DNA of 64,000 nucleotides from Polytrichum commune (GCA_950295325.1 OX485808.1:17444527-17508526); one strand, 5' to 3'. Numbered from the stretch's first letter, positions 1-12,500 are shown. Notes: a model not told the origin generated them from the sequence alone. A program made the numbers and translations.

Positions 1-103
1 CTTTCAAAGTACTTGAAAGGTACTACAAATTATGTGCAATTAGTATTTTGCCTAATTGAATGGGTCATTTAATTGCTTATGAGCTAGATAATACCCCCCC
101 AAA

Positions 104-128
104 ACACACACACACACACACACACACA
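104..128. repeat. (CA)n microsatellite
   Basis: About 12 uninterrupted CA dinucleotides directly after a short C-run and A-run. A simple sequence repeat with no sign of function. Confidence 0.95.
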
Positions 129-1527
129 ATTATACCCTCACAATATGTGGCTCCCATAAGTCACACTAAGTGTAAGCCCCTCCGAAGTGAACAAAATATT
201 GGGAACCATACTGTATGTATGTTTGGGAATTTTTTTTTTTTCAAGCAAATTTGATATTGGAATCAACTTCAAAGTTAACGATATGTTTAGTGCTACACTA
301 TTTCATGGTATTTAGTGTCATGAATGTAATAATGTCATTTATCCAAAAGGAGGTAGTAAAGATTATGTCGGATTTTTGTCACATCATATGAGTGTTGTTC
401 ATTTATAGTCGCTTAAGGCCGTTTTGCAACTTGAACCTCCCATTAGCCATGTCAAGTCATCCACTCTACATAGAAGCAAAAAAGAGACAAACATATGAGT
501 GCCAATTGAAAAATGATATGTATGAGAAACACTTCACTCTTGAGCATAGACTTAGTATGATATGTAAATTCGAGATGGGTTTTATGATACCAAACTATGA
601 ACTAAGTGCTTCATGTTGCAGGCGATCTTTCTATAAACAAAAGAATTCTTAGTAGAGTAAAATATTATTCCCTATACTCATGAGTTTGCATGTAATTCAT
701 ATCAACATGGACCGAGATCCAATTTGCTTTTGAAAGCATACAAAATTGTTCAATATGTTTCTCACCTTATGGATGGAATCATGTTAAGTTAAGTTACACG
801 GCCAATGAGAAACTTTTTCACATTGATGTTTGTCTACATGCCATATTACAGTAAGCAGGGTTTGCCAAACTTATATCAAAGGCCCAATTGTTGAACATTT
901 TAAGCTTGAGTAGGCATAGTAGGCCGACACTGATAAAGGCTCCCAATTCCCACCAATTACACAAAAAAACATTTGGACTTTTGTAATCGGTACTAACCTC
1001 CAAGGGCTGCTTTATACTATGGTCAAGAAGTGCACTAGTCATTTTTTTTAGGAAAATGAAACAATATGATTGATTACAAATGAGTTCTTCACCAACCGGG
1101 GTTTACAGAGAGAGAAAAGAGAAGAAACATTGACCTTATTGAGATCAACATGATTGAAATGCCCGTTCGACCCACCCTTGGTATTATGTCCACTGGACAT
1201 AATATCAGTGGTGCAGGACTACTAACCCCTCTCGGGGTGGGTTTTGTAGCAACCATGATAACCAAAACGACCATGGAAACTGAGCAGTTGGATGATCTTT
1301 GTATTGATGAGTTAGTGTGGTCATATTCATCTAGAGGTCCGGGGTTTACACTACAACCGAGGTCCCTCAAGCTCTAAAGTGAAGTGGCCAACGAGAGATT
1401 TTTACATTTCACGGTCACGGGTCCTAAGCGCTACAAGTATTGTAAAGTCGGGCTCTTCCAAAAACAATTTAAAAAATAAAAATAAAAATCTCTTCAGCTT
1501 TAGGTCTTGGAGGCCCCGGGGCTCCCT

Positions 1528-1548
1528 TAAACCCTAAACCCTAAACCC
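1528..1548 (+). promoter_or_regulatory. Telo-box tract upstream of WDR3
   Basis: Three consecutive AAACCCT-type units lie about 255 bases before the WDR3 start codon. In plants, telo-boxes (AAACCCTA) are known from promoters and leaders of ribosomal-protein and ribosome-biogenesis genes. That fits the nucleolar role of the gene downstream. Whether this copy is bound is inference. Confidence 0.55.
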
Positions 1549-1803
1549 GCTCGTTCAACCCAGGGCACCAGCATTCCAACGAATCGATACCGCCAACGTT
1601 GCAAACGATTATCACGAACCGCATCGCAGTAGTGCTTCATCGATGGTTTAAGGCGCAGGGTTTTAGGCATCGTAGGGATTTAGGCATTTGTGAGGATTGA
1701 GAGATGGAGTGATGGATGGCAGCTGCGTTCTGTGAAAGTGAGTTACTTGGTGGTATGTAGTGGTTTGGAGGGAATTGCGTGTGGATTGCAAGCTGTGTGA
1801 GCC

Positions 1804-4800
1804 ATGGTGAAGGCATACTTGAGATATGAGGAAGGCCAATCTTTCGGGTTGGTGGCTTCCGGCCAAGCCCGAGTATGTTACGACCAGTCCGGGAAGCTGT
1901 TGCTGGCAGGTGCTCTGGAGCAGTTTTTGGTGTGGAATGTGAAACAAGGGCGGTGTGTGAATAACCTCGTGGCGCCTCCGTTAGCCACCGGTGCTCGGCC
2001 TGCTGTCACTGCTGTGGCCCCTGTGCCCTCGTCTGCTTCTCTGGTATGTTCGGAGGAAACAGGTCACACTTCCTTTAGAAGTGGAGGTCACTTACGCACA
2101 TCACATTAGCACATCAATGGTGTAGGGTTTAGGTTTTCAAGTAAGTTTTTTTTTGGGGGTGGGTGATGGAGTGATGGCAGTTATAGACGAGGTAATCACT
2201 ACTGAAAATTATACTGTTACTACATTTCTGAATCTACTCAGGGAAGCAGCTAACTTAAAATGCAAAAATTCAAGTGACCAGCCATTAATTGTGAGTCATT
2301 GTTGATACATGCCCCTCGAGGTCACTTATGCACATCACATTGGCACATCAATGGTGTAGGCTTCAGGGTTTAAGGTTTTGTTGGGGTTGGGAGATGGAGT
2401 GATGGCAGTTGTAGACTTGGTAATCACTCTCAAAATTACACTGTTACTACATTCCTGGGTCTAGTCAGGGTGGCAGCTAACATTCTTAATTGCAAAAATG
2501 TAATTGCCCTCGTCTGCTTCTCTGGCATGTTCGGAGGAAAGAAGTCACATGTGGTTTAGGAGATGAGGAAATTGTCACGAAGCACATTACATATGTACAT
2601 CACATAAGGACAGCAATGGAGTAGGGGTTAAGGGAGTTTAAGGGGGTTGGGAGAGAGGGAGTGATGGCTGTTATGGATATGGTAATCACGCTGAAAATGA
2701 TCTCACTGTTACCACGATCCTGGGGCTAGTCAGGGAGGCAGCTGACAATTCCAAATGCAATTGACCAGCGTGTAATGTCAAGTTAGTGTTGATACGTACC
2801 CTTTAAGATTGATACTTTTTCAGTGGTTACTCAACATTTAGCTAACGGTTCAACATTAATTCAGCTCATAATTCAACATATATTATTACTGCTGTGGCAC
2901 ATGTGCAGTTGTCTGCTTCTCTGGCATGTCTGGAGGAAAATTGGCCACATTTGTTTTAGAAGAGGTGGAAATTGGCACAAAGCACATCACATATGCACCA
3001 TCATATTATCACAGCAATTGTGTAGGGTTTAGGGTTTAGGGTTTAAAGTGCTGTTGAGGTTGGAAGAGAGAGTGATGGCAGTTATCGGCATTGGCAATCA
3101 CACTGTTCATTTCAAAATGCAAGTGACCAGTGCTTACTATTGAGTCCGTGTCGGTACATACTCTTTGAGGGCTTTTAGTATCTTTATAGTGCAGACTCAA
3201 CCTTTAGCAATGATTCATTAAACATTGATGCGATTTATAAATCAACACGGTCCCTGCACCATTGTCTGCTTCTCTGGTGTGTTCGAGGAACATGGTTGTA
3301 ACTGCTTTAGAAGAGGAAGAAATTGTCATGAAGCATATTACATATTCACATTGATTTTTCAAAGCACATCACATATGTGCATCAAATCATCACAGCAATG
3401 GTGTAGGATTTAGGTTTTAAGATTTTGTTGAGGTTGGGAGAGGGAATGATAGCAGTTATGGATTTGGTTATCAAGCTGAAAGTTTCATTTCTACTACATT
3501 CATGGGGCTAGTCAGGGACGCAGTGATGGCAGTCAGAAAACGCAAGTGGCCGTTCTTTAATGTGGAGTCAGTGTTGATATGTACTTATCCTTCAAGGTTT
3601 ATTAGCTTTGCAGTGCTAACTCAACATATAGCTGTTGATTCATTCAACAGTGATTAACTTATGATTATTCCTTTTTATTATCTCACTGATAATTATAGAA
3701 ACACAAGATCAAAATTGCGACCCTATGTGTAGAAGGCATGGATTCAATGTTGTAGTTTGATGTGATTGAATCAATGTGAATTTTAGTGCTGATATATGAA
3801 TTTAGAGGTTTGTGGTGTGTGACTATTGCCTCTCATACATAGCAGCAATTTCAGGGCAATGGTTGGGGCTTGTCATAATCTGTGATAAGCCGTTTTCCCT
3901 AACCTTGATAATGTGTCACAGTTTTTAGTAGATCAGCATTTGTATATTTGGTCCTGATGGAATTTGTCTCTCTATGTGATCACTGCATAGTGGTTTGAAT
4001 CTGCCCAACTTGTGTGGCAATAATTTAATGGGAAATTTGCATGTAGGTTGCTGTGGGGTATAAGGATGGCACCATAAGGGTCTGGGACATTGTGAAGGGC
4101 ACTTGTGAGACTGTTCTTACAGGGCACAGAGGAGCAATTACCGCATTAGCATACAACAAGGGAGGTGCGTTGTTGGCATCAGGCAGCACAGATACAGACA
4201 TCATAGTGTGGGATGCTGTGGCAGAAGCTGGTCTTTTCCGGCTTAAGGGACACCGAGACCAGGTTACTACCTTGACCTTTCATACATTGTGGTTTATGAA
4301 AGGTATATGTATGGGGTAAAAAATTTGAAGTATCATAATATGGACTTCTCCAGGCAGGAATTGCATTTTGCACAGTTTATGAATTGCATGTTTTGTGCAA
4401 TACAGAGGACCTGCAATTGAAGTCAATTAGGGCTAAGTGACTTGCACCTGCTTGGATCTGCTGATGACAGGTGACGGATCTGGTTTTCTTAGAAAAAGGC
4501 AAGAAGCTGGTGAGCAGTTCCAAGGACACAAATGTGCGTGTGTGGGACCTGGATACGCAAAGTTGTGTACAAAGAATTGTGAGCCATCGGAGTGCGGTGT
4601 GGGCCTTGGATGTGGACCCCCTGGAGCGTCACCTTGTCACTGGATCAGCGGATCCAGAATTTAGAGTTTTCACAATCTCTGAGAATGAGGTGAGTTTGGG
4701 TCATAGACTTTCTGACTATGTAATCTGGTGGCTCTTTTAGATTGTGGATGAACAGTCTGCCCTTTGATGATGATTTGTTTGTGACGAGCTCCTGTTTCTT

Positions 4801-7800
4801 GTTTCATTTCTTGTTAGGTAGGTCGAACTGAGCCATTTACTATGTTGATCTTGCATCTGATGACTGAAATGTCTGTCTGGGGTGTAAGGTCATGGCATTT
4901 CTGGTCTTTCTTGCCATTTACCACATCAATTGATGTACAGGAGGTCCAAAAGGAAGTGCATGCTGTGCCGGAAGATATTGAGAATGATGCAGAAATTGTG
5001 AATGGTGGTGGGAAAGAACTACCAAGAAGCAAGTGGGACATATTGATTCCACTAGGAAGCATCAAGCGACAGAGTACTAATCGGGTTTCATCAATAAAAT
5101 TCAGCGCAAATGGATCCTTGCTAGGGTGCCAGGATGCCGGCAAAGTAGTGGAGATATATCGTGTTCGTGATGAGTCTGAGGCACTTAAGAAGGCAAAGAG
5201 AAGAAAGAAACGGAAACGAGAGAAAGCCACTAAGACAGGGAAGGGAGGAACAGTAGGAGAGCAAGTTCTGGATGGTGATGAGGACATGTTAGAATCTGAA
5301 GTAATCTCAGTTTCAGATGAATTTGAGCTACTGCAAACTGTTAGATTGAAACAGAAAATCACTTCCTTTGCCTTCTCACCTGGTCAACCCAAGAAAGGGA
5401 CAGTAGGAACAATCAGTCTAGCACTCCAAAATAACAGCCTAGAAGTTTACGACCTTCAAGAGGATTCTTCTGCGAAGGTCCACTCAATCGAGCTTTCTGG
5501 TCACCGCTCGGATGTTCGCGTGGCCTCCCTTAGTGCTGATAGTACCACTCTTATGACTGCCAGTCATAATGCAGTTAAAATTTGGAACCCTAGGTCAGGA
5601 GTATGTCTTCGTACTGTAGAATCTGGTTACGGGCTTTGTGGAACAATTGTGCCAGGAAATCGACAAGTAGTCCTAGGTACTAAATCTGGAGGTATTGAAA
5701 TTTTTGACATATCAGGTGCTGAACGCAGTCAAGTTGTAGAGGCCCATGCTGGAGCTGTGTGGTCATTGGCGCCCATCCCAGATGGTTCTGGTTTTGTGAG
5801 TGGGAGTGCAGACCATGATGTAAAGTTCTGGGAGTATGAGCTTGTGCAATCTGCTGACAAGGTTTGTTTTCTACCAGTCTCAACTCTTTTGATTGTGGGT
5901 AGAATTTTGTCCTTCTGCGTCGGGGGTTGAGTTGCAGTGCTTATTATATTCTCGGAATATATTATTTGTTTTTCAAGTAAACTCAGAATTCAGTGAGTAA
6001 TTTGAAGGGAAATGGCATTTTGAGCCCCTCCATGTGGATGGGTGTCCCAAATGTTAGTGGTTCCTCTGGTTACCTCTACATCTGGTGTCACCTTTCTGGT
6101 AATTTTTTTCTTTTGTAGGTGGTTACTATTTTCAAGTAAAATTTCACGTGTAGTCTTGTGGAGGTAGCAGGGGTTCCTGCATAGTTTTTATCCTTTCTAT
6201 CTTTACTAACTCCTTTGTGTACTAAATGGCAGCCGGGCAGCAAACAGCTGAGTTTACGAAACACAAGAACATTGCGAATGGCGGATGATGTTCTGTGTGT
6301 GCGGATTAGTCCTGATGGGAAGTACATTGCTGTTGCCCTTCTTGACTCAACAATCAAGGTATCCCCATTCACTAAAAGGTTGTCTTGTACTGCTTTGATA
6401 TGTCCTAATTGACTAAAAAGAATATCACATTTTAGACAACACATCAATATACTGAATATCATTAAAATAACCTCTTGTTTATTATATCTGTTTGCACTAT
6501 TCATGCTGCTGGTATAAGGGAAATACAGTTGGACTTTGTTATCCATGATTGACACTTTTTCTGTAAGAAGCAATTGTCCTTCAATCAAATTGAAAGCATT
6601 ATCCACCTTGTTGCAAAATTGTGGAAAGTCCTTTGCAATTCTTTTACTCTCTTCTGATGAGGCTCTTTTGAGTGCAGATATTTTTTGCCGACTCTCTTAA
6701 ATTCTTTGTTTCGCTGTACGGCCACAAGCTACCAGTGCTGGCTATGGACATCTCTTCTGATGGAGCTTTGATAGCTAGTGGATCTGCTGACAAAAATCTA
6801 AAGATCTGGGGCATGGATTTTGGTGACTGTCACAAGTCCCTTTTTGCCCATGGTGACAGGTACAACAACTTGGGACTTTGGAGTGAAGTATCCAGCTTGT
6901 TGTGTTTTCTTGAACTTAGAATTTATTGTGCAGTCAAGGTTTCTGATTCCATAGCACGAGTCTGCAGACATGATGAATACCCCACTCTCCATGCAAAAGG
7001 AGCAATGCTAAAGTTCTCACATATATTAGTGTATGCGACATGTATGAAATTTTTTACAAGAAGAATTTTCTTTGGATTGTTATCTAATTGTGTGCAGATT
7101 TACTGATTTGGATTCCTGACATTGTTTGTCTCATAAATTACAAAAAAATCCTGACATTGTTCTTATGGGCAGTGTGATGGCAGTTCAATTTGTGCCCAAA
7201 ACTCACTACATTTTCAGTGCGGGGAAGGACGGAGTGGTGAAGTATTGGGATGCTGACAAGTTTGAACTCCTGCTAACACTGGAGGGTCATCATGCGGAGG
7301 TCTGGTGCCTTGCTGTTAGTTCCCATGGTGACTTCCTGGTCACTGGATCTCATGACCGTTCTATTCGACGGTGGGATCGTACTGAGGAACCATTTTTCAT
7401 TGAGGTTAGTTGCATGCCATGTGTTTTCTGCAGGTTTTTAATTATGTCCACCCTGGTCTCTTCTTGGAGACACTTTAATCCTTGGTGCTTTTTGTAAGCG
7501 ATGACCTGCTTTGAGGATTCCTAGATTGTCACGGCCCAGGGATGTATCCAAATTGGGTCCATTGTGTTTTAATAACACCCTTATGTCTATGCAATGATAT
7601 CATGACAAATGGGTTGTATGTACTGATCTTTAGCCCCTAAATTCTATGAAACAGTTTGTGGCACTCCAAAAAATGTTTTCTCTGACAAGAAGGCGGTCCC
7701 ATTTTGGTATGGTCAAGTATGTGATTACAAGAAAATACAAACTACAAGAATTTCGCCCATTGGCCTTTGTCAAACATCCTCCTATATAGAGGACCTTTTG

Positions 7801-10513
7801 CTTTAGTTCCTATATTTGACCACACTTGCTTTGAACCTTTTTATATCATGAAAGCATGGATTTGTAAAAGACTTCGATAAAGTTTTTACTCATGTGAATA
7901 TCATGTGTCCAAATTATGAAGTTTCATAGGTATTTGTTTTAATCTAGTAATTTGTAGTTTATTGAAGGAATTTATACATTATATCTTTATTAATAGAGTC
8001 TCTAAGACATCTTCAACAACTTTGTAGAAGCACAAGATGCCATTTGGAACCAAATAGCAGCAATTCATAGTAGGTCGTCTGAAAGTGCAAAAGCCTCTGG
8101 CATTTGGGTTTTAAGAGAAGGTTTCCGATTGCAATGTCTATATCTGCAGGAAGAGAGGGAAAAGAGGCTGGAGACAATGTTTGAGACAACGGATGATACC
8201 CGAGAAGATGGCCTTCAGCAAGGTACAGAAGTTGGTGGTAAAAAAAGCCAGGAGACATTGTCGGCTGCTGATTCCATTATTGAAGCGCTGGATATGGCTG
8301 AGTCTGAGATTGAACGGATGGCTCAGCATAAGGTGGAGCTATGACCTATTTCTGTTGTTTTTTAATATCAAGTTGTTTGGTGTTGTGCAATACATTGTTA
8401 TATCTGATAATGGGCTCAGATATTCATAAATGATGAGAATTATAAATTACTTGAGAACGTCACACTAGTCATGTGTGTTTCAAAGATTACAGCAAAAATT
8501 CAGATTCATGAGAATGTCTCTTGCAGGCTTATAAACTACTTGTTACTTATTGTCCTGCACACTGTCAGATTGATAGCAAAGCATTCTCAACTTCTAATTT
8601 ATTATGAGTTGACCTTGCATGCTTTGTCATTCTTTAAGCTTATCGGAAAGATCTGGATGCAACTTTGCAGAAAACAGAAGATGGCCAATTAGTTACGTTC
8701 AAGCCAAATGTACTTATGCTCGGGCTCACTCCCTCAGCGTATGTTTTGCGTGCAATTTCCTCTGTGCGACCAAGTGATCTCGAACAAGCGCTCTTGGTAG
8801 GTGTTTACTGTTCAATCTCTAAGTGATTCTTATTTTTGTTACTAAGCAGCTGAGGATTACTTATGTTAGATCACTTGGATTTACCAGCTGGGTCTTAAAC
8901 TACTTTGTGTGAAGATTCTGGAAGATGAATTCACTGAATGTTTAGTTCTGCAGTGCAAGACATATGATTTATGATTTAATGATTTATGACGCTTCCTGCA
9001 GTCTTTACCATTTTCGGATGCACTGAAATTGCTGGCATACCCGAAGGAGTGGATCTGTGCAGGCACTCAGGTACATGTTGGGTTTTGGCTCCTGTAGGAT
9101 TTGGTCTCTTTATGTTCTCTCTTTGCAGTATGAATCACTCTAAGGTGGCTTTTCTGTTCACTCTTCGACAAAGAGTTGTTGCCTAGATTTCTTTTTCAGG
9201 TATATCATGAGTGTTGTACAGGTGAAGAGGCATGGAGCACTCCCTAGCACTTATTGGTACCGAAGACTGCTTTGTGATTTGTGCTCGGCTTCTATTAAAG
9301 AATTTATTCCTGAAATTCTACAATATGGCAGTTTTATTTTGCTTGAAATCTACTCAAATCCCATGTGCAAAGGTACTGATTCTGCAATTCTGGACCTGAA
9401 CAAACAGGTGGAACTAGTGTGTCGGGTAGTTGTCATGCTTCTCCGAATTCACCATCAACAGCTCACAGCAACCATGTCAGCTCGCTCTGTCCTCACCTCT
9501 CTTCATGCAGTTTTGCACTCTGGAGTGCAGGTAGACTTCTATCTCTTCACACTATTTTTGAATATTCTATAGTGTTGAGTGTGCAATGCATTGACTATCT
9601 AGCAGTCTTGGGTAGATTTTGGGCCACTTGTCATCTCTTGCAGGATGATTAATCTAATATGTATGGGTGGGTGTGCAGAAATTAAAGGATACCATTGGAT
9701 ACAACTTGGCAGGCATGGGGCATATTCAGGTAAAAAACTGAAATGCCTGCAGAGTATTTCAGTTTTGTGTGTGCTGATTGATGAGATTCATATAGAATCA
9801 TTTTCTATGAAAGTACGAACTTATGTTTATATGAACAGTATGTACTTATATTATTGTCTATATTTCTAAATATAGCTACATGTTATGAAGGGGAGATATT
9901 GTAAAATGATTCAATTTGCACTAGAAAAGCAGGGTTTATAAGGTAGATGTGCCTAAGTTGGTTACTTATCTTAATCTGACATCTATATTTGAGTGGTATG
10001 TGGGTTGGTGTGGCTCCAAGAATGGATAGCAAAAAGACACGTATTTAAAAGAGATAGGACTGTGTGCTCCAAATATGATAACCATTCTAGGCTCGATAGT
10101 CAACATAATCGAGGCGGGGGGAGATGTATATGACATATATTCAATGAGCACGAGAATCTACACTTTCATAATGATTAAGATATTCATATGAGCTCAAAAA
10201 ATTATGAGGAATATGGCTATGACCTCGATTTGGACTTGCTAACCATCTTGTGCTAATCACGTGTTTTGCGAACACCTAGGAGATGTGAGCTAGTCTGAAA
10301 AAGTAACCATTTAAGACCCATCTACCTTAGATTCAACCTAAACTCTGTCTGCAATGTGTATTTTTGCAGAATATGCTTGAAGTCCGATCAGATGCGATGT
10401 TTCAGGATGCAAGTAAAAAACTTCTGGACATCAGAACGAAGCTTGCAGAGAAGAGGGAGGAAAGTAGGCCCAAGAAACGACAGAAGAAGCCCAATCAAGC
10501 TGCATCATCATAG
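1804..10513 (+). CDS. WDR3: WD-repeat protein WDR3/UTP12, small-subunit processome
   Basis: Nucleolar beta-propeller protein of the UTP-B complex, needed for 18S pre-rRNA processing. Thirteen exons, all joined GT-AG in consistent phase: 1804-2043, 4047-4262, 4471-4689, 4941-5861, 6233-6358, 6678-6859, 7173-7404, 8150-8332, 8671-8796, 9002-9070, 9408-9530, 9679-9729, 10370-10513. They give about 943 residues, close to the roughly 950 of plant homologues. The N-terminus MVKAYLRYE is the family signature. Repeated Trp-Asp ends (TIRVWD, DIIVWD, NVRVWD, VKYWD, IRRWD) mark two tandem propellers. A Lys/Arg-rich linker lies near residues 300-325. The C-terminal Utp12 domain (from about residue 775, motif [13 protein letters not shown]) precedes a basic tail (KKRQKKP). 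Exon 9 may begin 33 bases earlier: [11 protein letters not shown] is in frame at 8638-8670, but it follows a TAA and lacks a phase-compatible AG. Intron 1 contains duplicated splice donors. Confidence 0.95.
2005..3600 (+). repeat. Degenerate tandem repeats in WDR3 intron 1, copying the exon 1 end
   Basis: Four to five diverged units of roughly 300-480 bases. Shared blocks are the exon-end motif TCTGCTTCTCTG, a GCACATCACAT block, a GTGTAGGGTTTAGG block, a GATGGCAGTTAT block and a CTAGTCAGGG block. The exon-end block recurs at 2032-2043 (the real exon end), about 2513-2524, 2912-2923 and 3265-3276. The unit starting near 2316 lacks that block. The donor dinucleotide after it is GT at 2044 (used), GC at 2525, GC at 2924 and GT at 3277. 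Confidence 0.85.
3022..3046 (+). repeat. Interstitial telomere-like TTTAGGG tract
   Basis: Three TTTAGGG units inside WDR3 intron 1, within one unit of the degenerate tandem repeat. The equivalent place in the other units keeps one or two degraded copies, so the tract was part of the ancestral unit or expanded within it. Confidence 0.75.
9941..10327 (+). mobile_element. MITE family A, copy in WDR3 intron 12
   Basis: Non-coding element of about 387 bases. Its terminal inverted repeats begin AGGTAGATG and extend about 30 bases (AGGTAGATGTGCCTAAGTTG at the left, the reverse complement of a matching end at the right). It is flanked by TA on both sides, as expected for a Tc1/mariner-type target duplication. 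The interior (TTTGAGTGGTATGTGG, GGCTCCAAGAATGGATA, TGGCTATGACCTCGATTTGG) recurs in six other places in the window. Confidence 0.85.
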
Positions 10514-11006
10514 TGCATGCTCTAGTTTCTAGTTGAATTTTCATATCCATGTATATAAATGCATGGCATTTGTCTCAAAAGCTGTTTCAGAAACATTGTA
10601 TTGAGGTGTCGAAGCCTTCCGCAGAATTGTATTTGGAGAAATAGGCAATTCAGCGGTTATGTGCATAGTAAAGAGACACACTTTTGTAGCACTTCTGTGT
10701 TGTTATTGGAGAGCTGGTGAAGTCTATGGGTGGTGTTCAACTCTGATGGGCTTGATATGTATTGCTTTGAAAATCATACTTCGTGTAGATTGTAAAGTGG
10801 CAAGGAAGCGTTCCATTTACAATTGGCGCAGTTTCTTTTCAATGCCAGATTGAAGTGATCAACCTCGTTCAATTTTTACACAGATCAAATCAATGTACTT
10901 GGTATATTTCTGTGATTGATGTTGAAATTTTTGAACTTACCTCACTCTACCTTGATCTGTTACTGCGTTAAGACAGGTGTATGGAAAATGGAAGTGTGTG
11001 AACATA
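10514..11006. other. 3' regions of two convergent genes
   Basis: This is 493 bases between the WDR3 stop codon and the stop codon of the minus-strand gene. It probably carries both 3' UTRs. An AT-rich stretch TGTATATAAATGCATGG lies about 35 bases after the WDR3 stop. No other gene is visible. Confidence 0.6.
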
Positions 11007-12500
11007 TTAAAATGGCTCTCTAAAGGGTTCTACATAGCTACTTAGTTGGGAAGGTTGATAAGTGCCCTCTGGTTTCCTTTCAGGTCTAGGACGGTCCAAT
11101 GGTGGCATCCCAGGCACCTCAAAGCCTTGAACATCAAGAATTTCATGGCAAGGTTGAGGCACGTTCAACTCATAATGCTCAGATGACGGACGGATCCTGA
11201 ATACCAACAAAAACCATCTCAACTGTGAGGTTTCTGTTCTGCGCTTCACAAATTTGATGAATAGTCAGTAGAGTCTGTTACATGCAAGGTCTTCTGATAG
11301 ATATGTTTATTTCACATATATACATAGCTGAAAATCACAGTACAGTAGCAGTTATTTGAACAGTCATTCTGTTGGTGGGATTGGACTCCCTATTTTTGTG
11401 CTTCAGTTGGTAGGACATGAAAATGCGGACATAAATGATATTTGTTGTTGTTGCATATAGGTATTGGCAAATCAACTTGTACCAGTAATGTGAACATGGA
11501 TTTCAAATGGGACTGTTTCAAGTTCTTCTGATAGTTTTTTTCTCTTCACATATACCTATACATATAAGGTAGACAATACTGTTTCTGTTATTTATCTTAT
11601 TAGGACACCTTTATTTGAGTGGTATGTGGTGAGGTGTGGCTCCAAGAATGGATACCAAAAAGACATGTTTTTAAAAGAATTGGAGCGCATGCTCAAAATA
11701 GATAACCATTTTGAGTTCAATAGTCAACATGATTGGGGTGGACCTACATGACCATCTAATGAACACAAAAATCTTTGCTTTGATAATGGATAAGTAAATC
11801 ATATCAGCTCTGAAAATTATAAGGAAAGTGGCTATGGCCTTTGATTTGGACTTGCTTACCATCGTGTACGTATTGCATGTTCCTTATGATAGGAGAAGTG
11901 GGCCAGTTGTTAGAAGTAACAATTTAAGACCCATCTACCTTAAGCATATAATTTGCTGAAATTCAGAGACTACAGAAGCTTTGAACAGTTTATATTGTTA
12001 AGGTGGAATAGCACTCCTTATTTTGTGCTGAAGTAGGTAGGACAGGCAGAATTAGAAATAACTGATATTTATCTTTGCATCACTTTAGGGTATATATGGG
12101 CAGAACAACTGAGCAGCAGTGATATGATATTATATTAATATTTAATATTGGGCATGTTTTATATTTACGGAGAAGCCTCAGGAGATTGTTTTCTGCTGGC
12201 AGGCATTGAATCTCGAAACGATCCTGACTGCGACTCGCTAGCACTTCCTCCATTGTGTTTGTTGCCAGGGTCACAACCCTGGTTCTGCTCTTGCCTACAC
12301 AAAGAGCATGCACTTTCACTGCAATCAACAGACAATGAGGACGTGGAGGTGGACTGCGGAGATCGATGTGCTCTGTTCACATACCTTGTCGTATTAGGTT
12401 TGCGGCGATACACTCTCTTTCTCACATTACTTCTTTTCTGGGTACTGTAACGACTCTTTTTGCGGTTCTTTTGACGCGACTTCATTTGATAGTGAGCCAT
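11007..12500 (-). CDS. Unrecognised basic/proline-rich protein, two exons
   Basis: Exon 1 is 12500-12169 and exon 2 is 11196-11007, giving 173 residues. The intron (12168-11197) has a strong donor GTAAAT after phase 2 and a pyrimidine-rich acceptor ending TATTCAG; the two exons join in frame (tc-cc|g-atc). The ATG sits in a good context (ATGGCT), and an in-frame TAG lies 12 bases upstream (12515-12513), so the start is well supported. Residues 1-45 are very rich in Lys/Arg (QKNRKKSR, SNVRKRVYRRK) and look like a nuclear-localisation or RNA-binding segment. The middle is Ser/Gln-rich with a CSLC pair. The C-terminal 62 residues are Pro-rich (VPGMPPLDRPRPERKPEG). I do not recognise the family. 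The intron hosts a MITE. It could also be a lineage-specific gene; expression is untested. Confidence 0.6.
11567..11940 (+). mobile_element. MITE family A, copy in the intron of the unrecognised gene
   Basis: Same family as the copy in WDR3. The left end is AGGTAGA preceded by TA and the right end is CATCTACCT followed by TA. The interior contains GGTGTGGCTCCAAGAATGG and GTGGCTATGGCC. It lies inside the intron of the gene at 11007-12500, opposite to that gene's direction. Confidence 0.8.

Larger units (their letters stand above)
1..1803. other. Intergenic region and promoter side of WDR3
   Basis: No supported gene. The stretch holds a CA microsatellite (104-128), a T-run near 230-240 and short open frames without recognisable domains. 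The two overlapping antisense frames around 1089-1377 share the same bases and match nothing I recognise. The last 300 bases include a telo-box tract and the likely 5' UTR of the WDR3 gene. Confidence 0.6.

Noticed and set aside
2005-3600. CRISPR-like repeat array
   Set aside because: Units are long, diverged and contain exon sequence; there are no short identical repeats with unique spacers, and the DNA is a plant nuclear gene.
4814-5362. 182-codon minus-strand open frame
   Set aside because: It lies antisense to WDR3 exon 4 (4941-5861), which has clear family similarity. The minus frame has low-complexity Ser/Phe-rich composition typical of an antisense shadow.
6088-6606. 172-codon minus-strand frame
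   Set aside because: Overlaps WDR3 exon 5 and its flanking introns in antisense, with no recognisable domain.
12148-12450. 100-codon plus-strand frame (Cys/Leu-rich)
   Set aside because: Opposite strand of exon 1 of the minus-strand gene. The minus frame has the better start context and joins to a second exon; this one has neither.
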